Assembly: GCA_028386065.3 (NCBI GenBank) | Contig: JAKUCV010004855.1 | Coordinates: forward strand, 1-64,000 | Direction of reading: 5' to 3' | DNA from: Turnera subulata | Lineage: Eukaryota; Streptophyta; Magnoliopsida; Malpighiales; Passifloraceae | Length of the DNA stretch: 64,000 nucleotides | In this document: piece after piece, positions 11,001-24,085 of the stretch | How positions within the stretch are numbered: position 1 is the first letter of the stretch | Layout of the letters: each line of letters begins with the position of its first letter | Position numbers and translations under genes: made by a program | Notes under the pieces: model-generated | Told to the model about the DNA's origin: nothing | Databases searched by the model: none | The model's input: only the letters and a program-made list of their open reading frames with translations

Positions 11001-14000
11001 AAACAGTCCAGGACTCATGAGCGACACCAAAGATTTTAGAGGTATAATACATGTATCTACATTTTATCACAGTTATCCAGACTATAAATAAAGAAAGTAA
11101 ACCTTTTTTGCATCTTTCTCATAAACTGCATAGAAAAGTTCAAGCAACCTCTCACGTGTAAAAGTTTTGATCTCCCCCATCATACCAAAGTCATAATAGA
11201 TGATTGCCTCATCCACATCAATGGCAAGATTTCCAGGATGCGGATCCGCATGAAAGAATCCAGTTTTCAAAATCTGAATCATTATGAATATAGTAAATAA
11301 ATAGAAAATGTTTGAAGTAACCAGTATCTGAATTAACAAAAGGAAACTAATAGAATGCACTTTTCAGGGGAACTCATTCACCCACAAGTGCATTTATATG
11401 CACTCATACACAAGAGACGCAATACCTGAATCAAATATGCTTCAATAGCCCTTGAAGCAATTCGAGAACGTTTATATCCCCGTGAATCTAGCAAGTCCAA
11501 TTGATTTATCTTGACCCCTGGACAATGAATTTAACAAAGAGATGCCAGTTAACACCATCTTTCAAGTAATTGCTGATAACACCATAATCCTAAACTTTAT
11601 TCCTCTAAAATTGATCTTGCTTTATATCAGACAGAGGTAACAGTATTGCATTAGATAAGATCAAAACCTGGCACATATTCCAAGGTCAACACCTTTTTAG
11701 CAGTATAATCCCAATATACTAGCTGCATAAAAAAAAAAAAAAAAATCTTAGACAATCACCCCTACTTAGTAAGGAGTATAATATTCAGTGGACACATAAA
11801 GAACTGAAACTATCAGTAACAATAAACAATGAGGCGCAATAAGAAATCTGTGGAGGTTGGTAAAAACAAAGAGAGACATACTGGAACTCGAACCCATTTA
11901 ATATTCCGAAAATCTCTGCGAAACCTATCAGCATTCTTTCCTTCATTGATATAATCAATCTCTTGGTACAGAATCCTACAATCAACAAAAACCACTTCAA
12001 TGAGTAGATCATGGCAATTGCAATATATAGAAGAAATTAAATGCCATCTTCATCCAAAACTTGAATGCTATACTCTCACAGAGGCATAGAGAAACATGGC
12101 ATGAACAAATTTGGGAAATGAAAAGAAAAATGTAAAGGCAACTTGACTGTTTCAGCGTATCATAGTGTAAGTGTCAGGCATGAACGATAGTATGAGGAGA
12201 TAGACGCATGACAAATGTTTGTGAATTACTTGGCGCATTCTTCATATATACCCATCCAATCTCTAGTTGGACCACCCAAAGTTTCACTTCTTTGAAAATA
12301 CTCCGCAACTAGCTGTAAGTTTTCTGCATGAAAGAAGCAGAAAATTAGAAGCAACAAAGACCAGTCAGCTTTTAAGGCAAGCAAAGAGAACTGGAGAAAA
12401 CAGCACACAGACATAGCCAGAAGTAGAATTGTGAGACAGTTAGAATAAGCTACACTGCTTCTGGAAGCATAGAAATTGTGCTCAAGAATAAAATAATCTC
12501 TTTTATTCAAAAAGTAATGGAAACAATTTTTTCAAGACAGTAATGCCAATGTTAAAGCTCTATTTCTCTTTTTAGAAAAGGATAATAAATAGGGAACACA
12601 AACTGTAGATAAAAGGCATAATGAGACTAAAAACAGGGGAAAAGAAAATTATTAAAGTCCACCAGCAGCAAGCTTAAAATTTCAAAAAGAGAAAATAACT
12701 GTATGGTACCACTCACGTAAATCTATGTCAAAAAGTCTTTTGAGACCAGGCCTCTGAACTTTCACAACTACTTTTTCTCCATTATGCAGGATAGCTCGAT
12801 GCACCTAGAAGCACCATAAAACTCCAGTCAGCCAGATAATGACTAATGCAAAGGAAGCCACCACAGAAAAGGAAAAAACACAGCAGTATTCCCAGCTTAC
12901 CAGTTTAGTTATAGCAGAAAATAAATTTACATCAGTACAAGCACACTATTCGTCTGCATATTGTCTTTCTTTATCTATAGAGAACCATTTCCCTTCAATA
13001 TTAACTTCCCTAATTTTGAACTCAGAGTTTCCCCAATTTTAAAGCATATTCTTCTTAAAGTGGTCCGAATATTGCAGGATGAGTATTTTGAAGATCACAT
13101 GTTAAAGCTGATAAAAGATGAAGGAAAATAAAAACTCCTCACAAAATGTCCACTTATTGACCACAGGAAGTACAGCAACATAAAACAAACACCTGACCAA
13201 GACTAGCAGCAGCAATTGGCTGGTCCTCAAACTCTCTGAATAGCACATTGATGGGAGCTCCCAATTCACTCTCTATGAAACCTTTTGCTTTCTTTGCTGA
13301 GAAGGCAGGGACCCTATCCTGCATTACTCAGCACGAGAAGATACAAGGATAATGATTACCAATGATAAAAATAATAGGCTAATCGTCGGGAATTATAATA
13401 GAACATGCAAGTCAGACTGGTAGGGGCTATTCAAAGTGTAATTTGGATCACGAGGTACCTGCAACTTGGCAAGCTCGTCCACAAACTCACGAGGGAACAG
13501 ATCTGACCTTGTCGAAGATAATTGGCCAAGTTTAATAAAAGTAGGACCAAGCTGCAATACACGCTCCCGTAGCCACGAAGCAGTTTTTCGCCTTCGGCTT
13601 TTCTAAATCATGGAGATCATTGAGATGGAAGTTAACAACATTACTTACTGTAACTTGACAAATTTCATCTAGAGGATCATGTGAAACAGATTTCGACACT
13701 GGAAAGAATTGTGACAGAAAACATCATGAAAGAGTCTTAATGGATTGTGAAAAGTCACCTGCTTATCTTCAGTGAAGCCTCCAACATATGCCCATTTTGC
13801 ATTATCGAGCAACACACGAACACGCAAAGAGAGGACAAAGGACCAAACATCAATAGTCCTCTGCACATTGTTATAATTCTCATTGGCCCAACTGAATTGC
13901 TCATCTGTGGGTAAAACCCTTGAACCTTCCAGTGGTGGGAGTTTTTCTGTTTCTCTAGGTCTTGGTGATTGAACAAGTACAGAACTGGAATCTCTCTTAA

Positions 14001-14322
14001 CTATACTTGCTCCGTTAACAACACGCGTTGTGCCATCCACCGTATTCACTTTGGTGCGTTTTGGGTTCCTCCTCTTCATCACCTCACTTGCAGGTACCAT
14101 TTTGATTGGTCGTCCATTGGAACCTATTTTTGAGGGTGGTATTTCAGTTTGACTCATTTTCACCCTAAACCTTGGCTTATGAGTCAAACGTAGTTGCCTG
14201 TGGGATGCGGCAAATGGGGTCGAGGTTGAACTAGAGAAGTTGAGATATTCAAATGCTGGCCCTTGATTCATCGAATCGATATTGCGGCAATAACAGCTGT
14301 GAGAAGCCAGAATTGCCGCCAT
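8056..14322 (-). CDS. ABC1K7: Chloroplast ABC1-type atypical kinase, ABC1K7 (SIA1)-like
   Basis: Seventeen coding exons, all GT-AG, give an open frame of 705 codons with stop: 13759-14322, 13459-13602, 13193-13318, 12717-12804, 12230-12323, 11882-11975, 11668-11722, 11426-11517, 11103-11273, 10324-10380, 10146-10229, 9119-9203, 8877-8938, 8704-8778, 8469-8573, 8229-8373, 8056-8129. The first about 60 residues are Ser-rich with few acidic residues, like a transit peptide. Family motifs are KLGQ (212-215), the Ala-rich AAAS loop (272-275), catalytic Lys293 in [17 protein letters not shown] (427-434) and DFG (447-449). The C terminus has a hydrophobic stretch ([14 protein letters not shown]). 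ABC1 kinases of plastids act at plastoglobules and envelopes in prenylquinone and lipid metabolism and stress tolerance. The length (704 aa) and N terminus favour ABC1K7 over the longer ABC1K8/OSA1; the choice between them is from recall. The gene appears intact, with no transposon in its exons. Confidence 0.93.
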
Positions 14323-14339
14323 TTAATCAACAGCCACCT

Positions 14340-14840
14340 GTTGACAGGCAGCTTCAGTCTTCAGACAAGAGAAAGAACTAACAGCAGGCCAGATAATGAA
14401 AAATGAACCTGAAGAACCAAGTGATTTGGATACGATTTTAAAGTAAAGCAACCCAGATTAAGTCCTTCATCAACATAGTCATGGCAATGGCCACATAGAA
14501 CATAAAGCTTTTTTAGCAACACAAATCCAACAAAACAAGTGTAAGCTACACTCTTACAGGACTGGAAAACCAGATAATTACCCAAAAGCCAATATGCCGC
14601 CAATGGAACAAGTGCCAACTGGAAGCAAGAAACTCAAACAAACTTTAGCCTGAACGCTTAATAAATCAATTATAAAACCCGCAAAATGAAGAATACAACT
14701 GAACTGGTCAGACAAACAACATAAGATTCCAAGATTTCATTTTTTACTTCATTTTCTGCCGAACAGAACAGAACCCCAGACGCTAAACAGTACTCACCAG
14801 GTCAACGAAGAATCAGAGAGACAGTTGTGCGGTGGAGCTT
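14340..14840 (-). other. 5' UTR of ABC1K7-like gene with probable intron
   Basis: On the minus strand a good donor, CTG|GTGAGTACTG, lies at 14796-14798. A possible acceptor, TCAACAG, lies about 20 bp before the ATG at 14322. This suggests a short first non-coding exon of roughly 14798-14840 and an intron of about 450 bp. Leader introns are common in plant nuclear genes. The transcription start was not determined; AT-rich TAATATATC lies just upstream near 14850. Confidence 0.6.
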
Positions 14841-15808
14841 GAGATATATTACAATCAAATTCCTTTGATTAAATAAAAACAAAGTTGTGGTTTCCGCCAA
14901 AAATAAAAAATAAAAAACTAAAAAATATACCAACAAAGTTGCAAGCTTTTGGCGAGGATGTGTAATTTATAAAGAGTGTTGAATCAACACAGTTACTTTG
15001 GCAATAAGGTATTTTTATCAAAAAAAAAGGNGGGGGGGGGGGGGGGGGTGGGGAACTAAGCTGTGCTGTCCCGGTGTGTTTTATTAGTTTTTTCCTATTT
15101 CATGTTGTTTTTGAGGCGTCACTTGGTTCACTTTGTTGTTGTTGTTGTTGCATGTTTTGTTGGGGCTCTGTCTACAAGCCGACAAAATTCACAGGAAAAT
15201 TAAGAATGTTCAACTCCCACCACCCACACTCTTTTTAACGTTAGCCTTGGGTGTTGTCCTTGAGTTGGTGCAGCTTACGTGTGGGCTTCTCCTGCCACAT
15301 GGGCAATAATTGAAGAATTACCTCTTCCCAAAGTTTAGTAGTAAATAATGGCAGCAGCAGTGTTCTAGTAAAAAGATCAATTAAGAAGATTTAAAAGTAC
15401 CCATGGCAATATCAGAGTAAATCACTGCCATATAAAATATCTTACTAAAATCTTTCGTCTTATTCTGTTAATTAATATTATAAAAGAAGAAATGAATATG
15501 TTTAATATTTATATTCCGCGTCTCTTAAAGTGCATTGATGCGACTCTTTTTCCATGAGAATATGGTCAATAATTGTTTTAGACACACAAAAAATGCTGAG
15601 CATTAGTATTTTGGTTGGCATTCCTGTGGAGTATAAATGATCCACAACTATTGAAGCATGGTTTTACCAATAAAGAAAAAGAAAAAAGACTATTGGAGCA
15701 TCGTGGCCAAGTCCGAGTCATTAAAAATTTGCTACTTTTGGGCATCTGTGACAGAAAACATAGGCGTGGAAAGTAGTATCAAAGAATGACCAAAATATCT
15801 TCTCTTCT
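14841..15808. other. Upstream intergenic region of the ABC1K gene
   Basis: No gene is visible. The stretch includes a homopolymer G run at 15029-15048 with one ambiguous base (n) at 15031, and a short (GTT)n microsatellite near 15135-15150. Promoter elements for the ABC1K gene should lie at its left end but cannot be assigned. Confidence 0.5.
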
Positions 15809-15816
15809 CTTATGAC

Positions 15817-16794
15817 TAGGGAGAACAAAAATACCATACCGATCCAATAGTACTCGTACCAATCGGTTCGAAAATTTGGCCCAAATAGATACGGTATGTA
15901 CCATACATGCTCTCACTTGGTATGATCTCGGTTGTTTTTAAAATCGGTTTGGTCAGAAACCGACTAAAATTTAACCGATAATTTAACCTCATACTACCTT
16001 TATCCAGTTATCTTAATTAGCCAGTATAAAAGCTTCTCTACACACCCTACGCAGCCAACACCAAACCTAATTCACTCCACACTCTCTCTCTTCCAAGAAA
16101 TAAATCTCTTCCTCCATCTCCCTTGGTTGTCACCACACGGTTGACATCACCTTCTTGTCCCTCTCCAATGGTACCAATTCCTAAATTACGGTATGTTCTT
16201 CTCCTTTTCTTTTCTAAATAACCACTTCCCTTCTTTTTTTCTAAGTAACCACTTACTTACAATTGATTTTCTACCCTTTTAAATTTGGTCCTCTCAATCT
16301 CAACAATTCTAGATCCGGTCTTTTATAAACGTTTATCTTAGGCTTACTGATGACTTTTTATACTTTTTCATTTCAGGTTGGAAGTTACACAGAAGTATAT
16401 AATTCATAATGGCACTTCGTATATTTTAGTCTTACGCTTTTAGCCTTTCAGGCAAACAATTATAACTTATAAGCCTATATACATTATTCTCTGCTTTTAT
16501 TTGGTTTTGGTTTGATTGAATTTGCGTACAAGAAAAAAGCAAAAAAAAAGCAATGGATTGTGTGGTAAAGTAAACTTTGATTCTTTTATTTTTCAAGATC
16601 TATAAAACTTAAAAAGTAGGTATCGGTACGGTACATTTCGTACCGAACCAACATCGATCTAAGTCGGTACGGCACAAATCGGTATATAAGAAAGTCGGTA
16701 TGAGTTCGGGTCGGTATAGAGAGGTAGTCGGAAATTTACTGCCAACATGAAAGTCGACACGGTATATACCGTGCTGACCATTTGCTCTCCCCTA
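15817..16794. mobile_element. Non-autonomous hAT transposon
   Basis: This 978-bp element is flanked by the perfect 8-bp duplication CTTATGAC (15809-15816 and 16795-16802), the hAT signature. The ends are imperfect inverted repeats: TAGGGAGAACAAA on the left and the complement of TAGGGGAGAGCAAA on the right. Subterminal regions are dense in GGTACGGTA/TCGGTA words on both strands (15838-15960 and 16620-16770), which in hAT elements usually bind the transposase. A promoter-like TATAAAAGC occurs near 16025 and is followed by a CT-rich leader, but no transposase frame follows, so the element would need a partner in trans. Confidence 0.88.
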
Positions 16795-16802
16795 CTTATG
16801 AC

Positions 16803-17332
16803 AAACCAATGGCGCCTGTACGAATCCGACAGAAAAATAGTAGGCATCAATTAGCAAGCCAGGTCGCGAAAATGGGTTGACCTAACATGACATAAAAATT
16901 AGCAAGTCAGATCGCGGGTTGACTCCTTAATCCGATAGGTACTTGTTTGTGACTCGATTATATTTAGGATATAGATATTTTACTGATTTAATATAAGACT
17001 TATTTAATATTGAAGGCTAAAGTTACTAAAATTATGCAAAAATAATTATAAATACTTTAAAATATTATTATATTATGATATTATAATTTATAATTTTATT
17101 TAATATATGTTATATGCCTATTTGCTTAAAAATGCAAAGATTGGTGTAAAATAGAAAAATTTTAAACTGATTTTTAGGCTTATTAGATTTAATAGGTAAC
17201 TCGTGGGGTCAATTAGAACCCGACACGATAATAAACGGGTTGGACATGACACAGTATGATTATTAAATGAGTTAACTCGGGGTGAAGAATCGGAATCCGT
17301 TTACGTATTCAACCCGACACGACATCACGAAT
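16803..17332. repeat. AT-rich degenerate repeat fragment
   Basis: GGGTTGACC/CAACCCGAC words recur near both ends (16868-16925 and 17210-17325) around an AT-rich core. This suggests a decayed transposable element, but no terminal repeats or duplications could be fixed. There is no coding frame. Confidence 0.35.
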
Positions 17333-17337
17333 TGTCA

Positions 17338-20300
17338 TGAAACACCCCGACCACTATTTACCCAACAAACAGTAATTATCAAACAACAGTGCCGACACGT
17401 GGCACAGACAGTAAATACAACAGGAAAATCCGGCCCAACGGCCCAAAGATAATATCATGTCACCCGACCACGGGTACAAGGTATCAAAAGCACAGCAGAA
17501 GCAATTTTAACAATTACAGCAACAGCATGAATCGACTCGATGCAACTATGGATCTAGATCCGTCAGAGGAGATGAAACAGCCTGCCATGATGCATACCTG
17601 CATAAAGAACAACGAAGTCTGCCGATGGGGCAGGTGAGGGGTGAGATTCTCCATAATCTCACCGACACATAACCCATGATGAACAACATAGCATGTACTT
17701 AACAGTCAAGAGCACATCAATAAGGCATACGAGTAGTGAACGGAACACTGGACAAATACAGTCATAAAGAACGATGCGGACTATGCATATGTCCACCCCA
17801 TCGACTATGCAATGCACCGACCATCTAATACTAACTGTACCATTACACTAGTGCCCGACCAGGACACCTCAACTCAACTATATGTTGGGTAACCGACCCA
17901 GTCTCAACAGACTATACAACACACACACTAGTCGTGCCAGACTATACTCAACAGAGGTTCCTCATCGTATGATAACACACTGTCACTGTACTTGCCGATC
18001 ATCTAACCCGGTACCAAAACAATCTCAAAATCACATGAGCCTCGCTCACCGGGTAGCCGACAACCTGCACGGACCCTACCCAATCAACATCACAAATCGG
18101 TCCCCGGGTAGAATCACAACACAGCAACAGCGACAGCAGCCATCACAGCAACTCGTAACCACAACAACAATAATCCTCACCAATCTCGATCTCTGGGTAT
18201 CGACATACCCTTAGAAATGACAATAGCCCAACTGTCGACCACAACCCGACAACCAACATATCTCATTATCCTATCAAAAATGACAAGCGATACTCATCCG
18301 ATTATTATCAAAAGAAACCGACAATAAACAAAGGACAACTGGCAACCGATGCCAATAACAATAGACTACTCACGACCAACGACAACAACAACACCCGCGA
18401 ACCGGCAACCTATGCCGACCACAGTCAACCGACTATACTGACAACCTCCCATGGTATGATCATGAGACAACATGCATATGAACCTAACACATCACAACCC
18501 AACAAAGCAAAAACACATCTTAATCAAAACTGAGCCAAGGCCAAAAGAATATTTATTATTATTACCAATTTTATCTTCTGGGCCCTGTCAGTGGACAAGC
18601 TAGGGGTCAGTCCTGGATATCAACTTATTTCGGGTGCCAGACCAAAATCAAGAGAACCCAGGGATCGACATCCCAAAATAGTAACCTAGGGATAGACATC
18701 CCAAATATAATCACAGGATAGACATTCCAAGTATAGACATGCTTATCACAAGTAACCCAGGTCACGGCCACCACAAAACAGTCTTTACCCATCGAGTCGT
18801 ACCACTACTTTCCAAGTGACATTAAAGTCGTCAGCACAATTTCCAATTATCCAATTTCCATTTCCAATATCCATTATTAATTTTCCATGGCCAATAGTCC
18901 AACAACAATCTCAACACAATATTCATAGAATCAATATTACAGTTCAGCAATCTCAACAGCAATAATCACGGCAGTCAAATATCCAACAGTGAATATCTCA
19001 GCAGTTCAATCAAACAACAAAGCACACAAAGTATTGCGGCACGTATCAAAGGAAATCCACTCTCACAACAGATATCAGCAAATATCACAAAGTTATCAAC
19101 AACAATAACCATAAGATGCAATGGAACCTATGTAGTTCCGAGACCAACCATCCCGGCTATCACGTGTGGAATGACGTATATGCAACCTCACCTGATACTC
19201 CTCGGAAACTGGTATCCGGTTAAGCCTTGATATTCCTATAATATAACAACAGTAATCACTTTTAATGCACAAACAAAGATGATCATGCATGATGCCGGTT
19301 TAACAGTTATTAGACGACTTATCAGTTCACTTTATTATCTTCATAATTATCTTTATATCGTCAGCTAATTCTTTTCTGTGGAGGTTAATTAATCATTTAT
19401 TTTCTGATATACCAACCATATTCAACATAAATCAAAACCAAAACCGAGCGTCCAAGTCAATATCCCGGCCCTTAAGTCGCTTATGACAAGAAAGCATATA
19501 TACGTACTCTTATATATAGTGTATATTTAAGGAATTATATCTGTAGATAATCAAGCTACGACCCGTTAAATATTCATAGTCCATATGGCGTAAATAATAT
19601 TTCTTAAAATAATTATTCCCGATTAAATACTAAATACTCATACGTTTTGTATACAGTCATTATAAAATAGTGGAACGACTTTTGGTGTGGAACTGCAGAG
19701 GAATCGCTAGGCGTTCCACGTCAAAATAGCATGTAAATAATACATTCAATATTAAACCCATTAAATGGAAAATACTTACGTCGTAAGAAATTATTATAGA
19801 CAATATGTGGCATAAAATAATTGTTTCGTAACGTTACAGAAATAATATTTAAAAATACATTCGTACGTATATAACCGATAATTATAAATAAAGTAGATAC
19901 AACAATAATAACGCCAGTAGCTTATTATAAAATATGACGGACATATATATAGTTTATAACAAAATAGAATCGTTGGTTGAAAATAATGTAACTGTCTTTA
20001 AAATAATGTCGTTATTTAATATTTCATCAAAATAATAATATTCCTATTATGTTAGCAATTAACAAAACGTAACAAGCCATAAAATAAATTTTATGCAGGC
20101 TATGTTTATTAGGCTTATAAATACATAGCCAGATCCAAAGATAGTTTCGTTTAAGTCATTAGTTACTTAATTATATATTGAGTCTATGAAATATCATATA
20201 TATATATAGCCAAAAATTATGTATCCGTAATAAAATTATTGCCTATTATTATTTAGTCAATGAAAATATCAATAGTAATATATATAGGAATAAAATTGAT

Positions 20301-22236
20301 AAAATTAAGTATGGGCCTATTATTATTTAGCCCAGAAGAACAGGAATTAATCGTATTTGAAACATAATAATTTTAACTCAATTCAAAATACAATTAAGAA
20401 ACTAAGCCCAGGGAACCCTCACTTACGTTAGTCCATCGGAGAAAATAATAAATCAGCTTCGGATTGAATAATTAAAAGAGTTAGTTAAAAATTAAATACT
20501 ATGGGCCTTTTTGATAGCCCAATCGGAAAATTAAATAAAAAGCATAGGTAAATAAGAGCATAAAATTAACAAAAGCATAAATAAAGCATAACTTAAATAA
20601 AAGCATAATTAAATAATCAAAGCATAAAATAAAAAGCATAGGTTAATTAAGTTTATTAATTGTTCATCTAATTATCGTCATATTAAGGTCCAGGTTCGTT
20701 AACATGATGCATATAGTCCAAGCTCGGGTTTTACCCAAAAAGATCCATTTCGGGTTTGCCAGAAAATTCCCGAGGATGCCGAAAAACTTCCGAGGCTGCC
20801 GGATTTCGGCCAGCACTGTTCATAGCAGCCCAAGTAATCCTCGGCTACTGTTCTTCCACTAACAACACGATCTAGTTCCACCACCACCGAGGACACCAAC
20901 ACCCACGCCATACCCGCAACAATTCTCCAATGACCTGTGCTCCACCATACTACCGTATCTGCCACCCAAAACACCCCAACCCAAAGCCATAGCAACCACA
21001 ACCATGCCATCCCAACCACCTCACTTGAATCGTCAGAAACCAAAACACAGAGGGACATCATCAACCCACCAAATCAAATCCATCCACAGCCCACTCTACA
21101 TGCGGTGACGGCGAGCCACAGGTCGGAGGCTGGTCTGGAGTCACTGCGAAGTCCAGTGGCCGTAGGTGTGTCGGCGACACGAGAACAGGGGAAAGGAGAG
21201 ATCGGTGGTTATGGAGGCAATTACAGCAAGCGGCGGCGGCTGTGAATCGTGGAAGCAGAGAATTTGGTGGCGGCAGCTTTGAGTTGCAGCGACGACAGCA
21301 AGGGAGGAGAAGGGAGGAACAGGGCGGCAGTGACAACTAGAGGAGGAGGAGGGAGAGATGGTGGCGACGGTGAAAGGCAGAGGAGAGAAAGGGCTCGGCA
21401 AGGGAAGATGCAGGGAAAGGAAATGGAGAGGAAGAGAGTAAGGAGGAGGTGGAGATGTGGTCGGCGAATTCGGGCTGAAGAAGATGGTGGAGGGGCGCGT
21501 GTGGCCTGAGGCAGGGGAAGGAGAAGAAAGAGAGAAGGGTGCAGAGGAAGGCGTGAGGAAACCGGTGAAGAGGAAGAGAAATAGAGAGGAAGAAGAAGGA
21601 AGGAGACAAGGGGAAGAGGACAACACATGGAAGATGTGTAACGAGGAAGTGAGACGGGAAAACAAAAGTGATGGAGAAGGAAGAAGAAAAGTGAGGAAGA
21701 AGAGGAAGAAAAGAAAAATCGGGGAGAAAAGAAAAGTGTGAGGAGGAAGGGAAAAAAAAGGAAAAAGGAGAAATGGACAAGAAAGTTGTCCAGAGAGAGA
21801 GGATCGTGGCTCGGGTGTCGGTAGAACCAAATTACCTTTTGTCCGTCTTGCAATCTTTTGCCGACATAGGGGCATTTCCGTCCATCCAAAATTCTGTCCC
21901 GGTCCAAAAATACAACTAAGGCTCAGAAAATCCAATATATATTCCCGATCGTCGTCCAAGTCTCGAAATTGAAAACCGAGGCCCGGTAACTTGTAATGAA
22001 TGCTCGAAAAACCCGAGTGACCTTCGAAGTTAAATTCCGAAGCTCGGTTAAACGAAGGGCACTCTAATCGTCGCATATCCTCGGCGATTGATGCGAAGCT
22101 CGGTTATTCCCGGTAAAACTCGAAAGAAAAATTTGAGAGTGATAGAATTCCCGATTAACAACGTTAAAATTTTATTACCACCGTAAGGTCAAAATAACTT
22201 AGTAAAAACCTCGGAAATTTTACCCGGGTCGTTACA
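17338..22236 (-). mobile_element. 4.9 kb solo-LTR-like element
   Basis: The element is bounded by the 5-bp direct repeat TGTCA (17333-17337 and 22237-22241). On the minus strand it starts TGTAACGACCCGGG and ends GGTCGGGGTGTTTCA, so the termini are TG...CA with matching inverted ends. No second internal LTR boundary, PBS, polypurine tract or gag-pol was found, so a solo LTR or a very degenerate LARD is most likely. A TATA-like run lies near 21932-21940, followed by a long pyrimidine-rich tract (minus strand, 21240-21770), the same order as in the LTR at 1-813. Such long LTRs occur in some Ty3/gypsy lineages (Tekay/Del, Ogre); the lineage here is unproven. Confidence 0.8.
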
Positions 22237-22299
22237 TGTCAGGTCCACTTCTTCATCTCTTCTTAAAGAAACCCAAGTTGTTGACGAAGTAGAAGAAGA

Positions 22300-23190
22300 G
22301 TGGTCATGAAACTTTGTCTTGAACAACTTTAGAAACTCTTCCATTATAAGAAGCCAATAATTTGATTAGTTCAAGAAAATTTTCACCATTAAAGGAACCA
22401 AAACTTTCATCATGTCCCCTGAAAGCACAAGCTTGAAATGTAAGCCAACGAATTACATCAATTGAAACTTGAAGCCTTAATCGATTGATTTCATTGTTCA
22501 CTAGTTTGCTTTTCAAGAACACCACCAATGTATTGAACCTTAATCATTAAATCATTGCTTGCTTGCTCAGCTATTTTATGAAGTGAATTAGGATCCTTGC
22601 CAACATACTTTAAAAAAACACAACTTTTTCCATCATTCATTTTTTTCCAACTTCTAAATCCTCCTCCAACAAAAGTATGAGAACCTTTCTTTCCATCGGG
22701 TTTAGTGAAAAGATAACAAAGTAGATAAAAAGCAGCATCCTTTACTGGAGAATATTCTAGTCATGTTGGAAACAAATCAAACCAAGAAGCACAAAAACGA
22801 CCAGGATGTTTTTATAGCCCAGACAATTGAGATTCTTTATGCATAATACGACATGGACTAGCTTTAATATATGCACACGACGAATTTCATATTGTTGGAC
22901 GATTGGGTACTCACAGAATGGAGGACGTAATCCAGGATCACGTTGAAAGCGAGTAATATCAAAATTTTCAACTCTTTCAACTTTCAAAGGATGCTCAAGC
23001 TCCAAATTTTCAACAAGAGTAGAAAATTGTTCATTATCAATAAGTTGAGGAGGAGCTTCTGTGTTATTGTTGTTGAAAAGAGCTAAAGCTTGTGTACCTT
23101 GAAAATTCGGCATTGGCATTGGAGATGCACATCTTTCTCTTCTTGTTGATTTGTTTTTCTTTTGAAGAATGAATCAATTCTCTTGCCCAT
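22300..23190 (-). pseudogene. hAT-type transposase fragment (zinc-finger MYM/DUF4371 family)
   Basis: The minus-strand frames start near 23190 with MGKRIDSFFKRK. After a frameshift near 23125 they continue with an acidic linker and RDPGLRPPFCEYP (near 22900), then ASWFDLFPT, LEYSPVKDAAFYLLCYLF, FRSWKKMNDGK and FRGHDESFGSFNGENFLEL (near 22390). This order is typical of plant TTF-zinc-finger/DUF4371 hAT-like transposases. At least two stops and one frameshift are present, and the catalytic C-terminal half and hAT dimerisation domain are absent. It is a 3'-truncated relic. Confidence 0.8.
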
Positions 23191-24025
23191 ATGTAAGATA
23201 TAAAACTTGAAATTAAATAATTAATCTATTAATTTAATTTGACTCAAACAAATAAATAAATAATATAATAATTTAAAAGAAAATCATAAATATGGTAGCA
23301 ACAGCATGTGCCTATCTATGGTGACTAGATTGTGGCTTGCAGCCAATAGTAATATAATTTAGCCACTGTTTTTCCAGTCTTTAATCGGATTTTACTGTCT
23401 AATTATCAAAAACAAAAAAATAAATATCATAACATAACATAGATATAGAGCGAAATATATAATAATTATTATCTTTAAAATACAAATATTTTATTATTTT
23501 TTTGTGATCAATAGAATAAAATAACTACTTTTTTTTAGAGTAAAATAGAAAAAATCCTTACTTATTTCTACTTAGTAATAAGTCGAAGTCCTTTCAGATA
23601 AAATTGGAGAAACACGCCGCCCTCAAGACATTCCGTAACTTATAATTTTGACAGATGTAGAAGATTTGTAATTCTTTTTTTCTTGGAATAGAAACATAAA
23701 GTATTATATATTTATAGGACTCTCCACCATCTTTCTTCTTTGTTTTATTGGAATAGGTTTTTTTAACTTTTTTATGGACCCACAGTGCCAAAGATGGTTT
23801 ATTAAAATATATATTTAATTGTATAATTAAGAAATTACGAAATACCCTTATTAAGAAAAAATTATCAAAGGGTTTGGGGGCGACTCCCGACCCACCGTCA
23901 TTGATCGACACTCCGCTTTATAACGAATAGAAATAAATTTTTATATATAATATAGATCGAAATATTTTTTTTTATATTTAGTTTTTGAATAAAAACAAAA
24001 ATAAGAGTTGTAGGAGTTTTGGAGG
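23191..24025. other. AT-rich intergenic stretch
   Basis: No convincing gene or repeat end is visible. The only open frame (minus strand, 23594-23911) is AT-driven and lacks any recognisable domain. Confidence 0.45.
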
Positions 24026-24085
24026 AAAACAAAAAGGATTTTTGGCATATTTAGTACCTAAGTTATTAAGTTTGGTTCATTTATG

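Noticed and set aside
17389..18214. Plus-strand open frames at 17389-17637 and 17882-18214
   Set aside because: Non-coding composition inside the solo LTR, no domain, opposite to the element's orientation.
21141..22076. Large minus-strand open frames (311, 228 and 147 codons overlapping)
   Set aside because: They arise from a pyrimidine-rich low-complexity tract inside the 17338-22236 LTR and give Ser/Phe/Leu/Pro-rich peptides in several frames at once.
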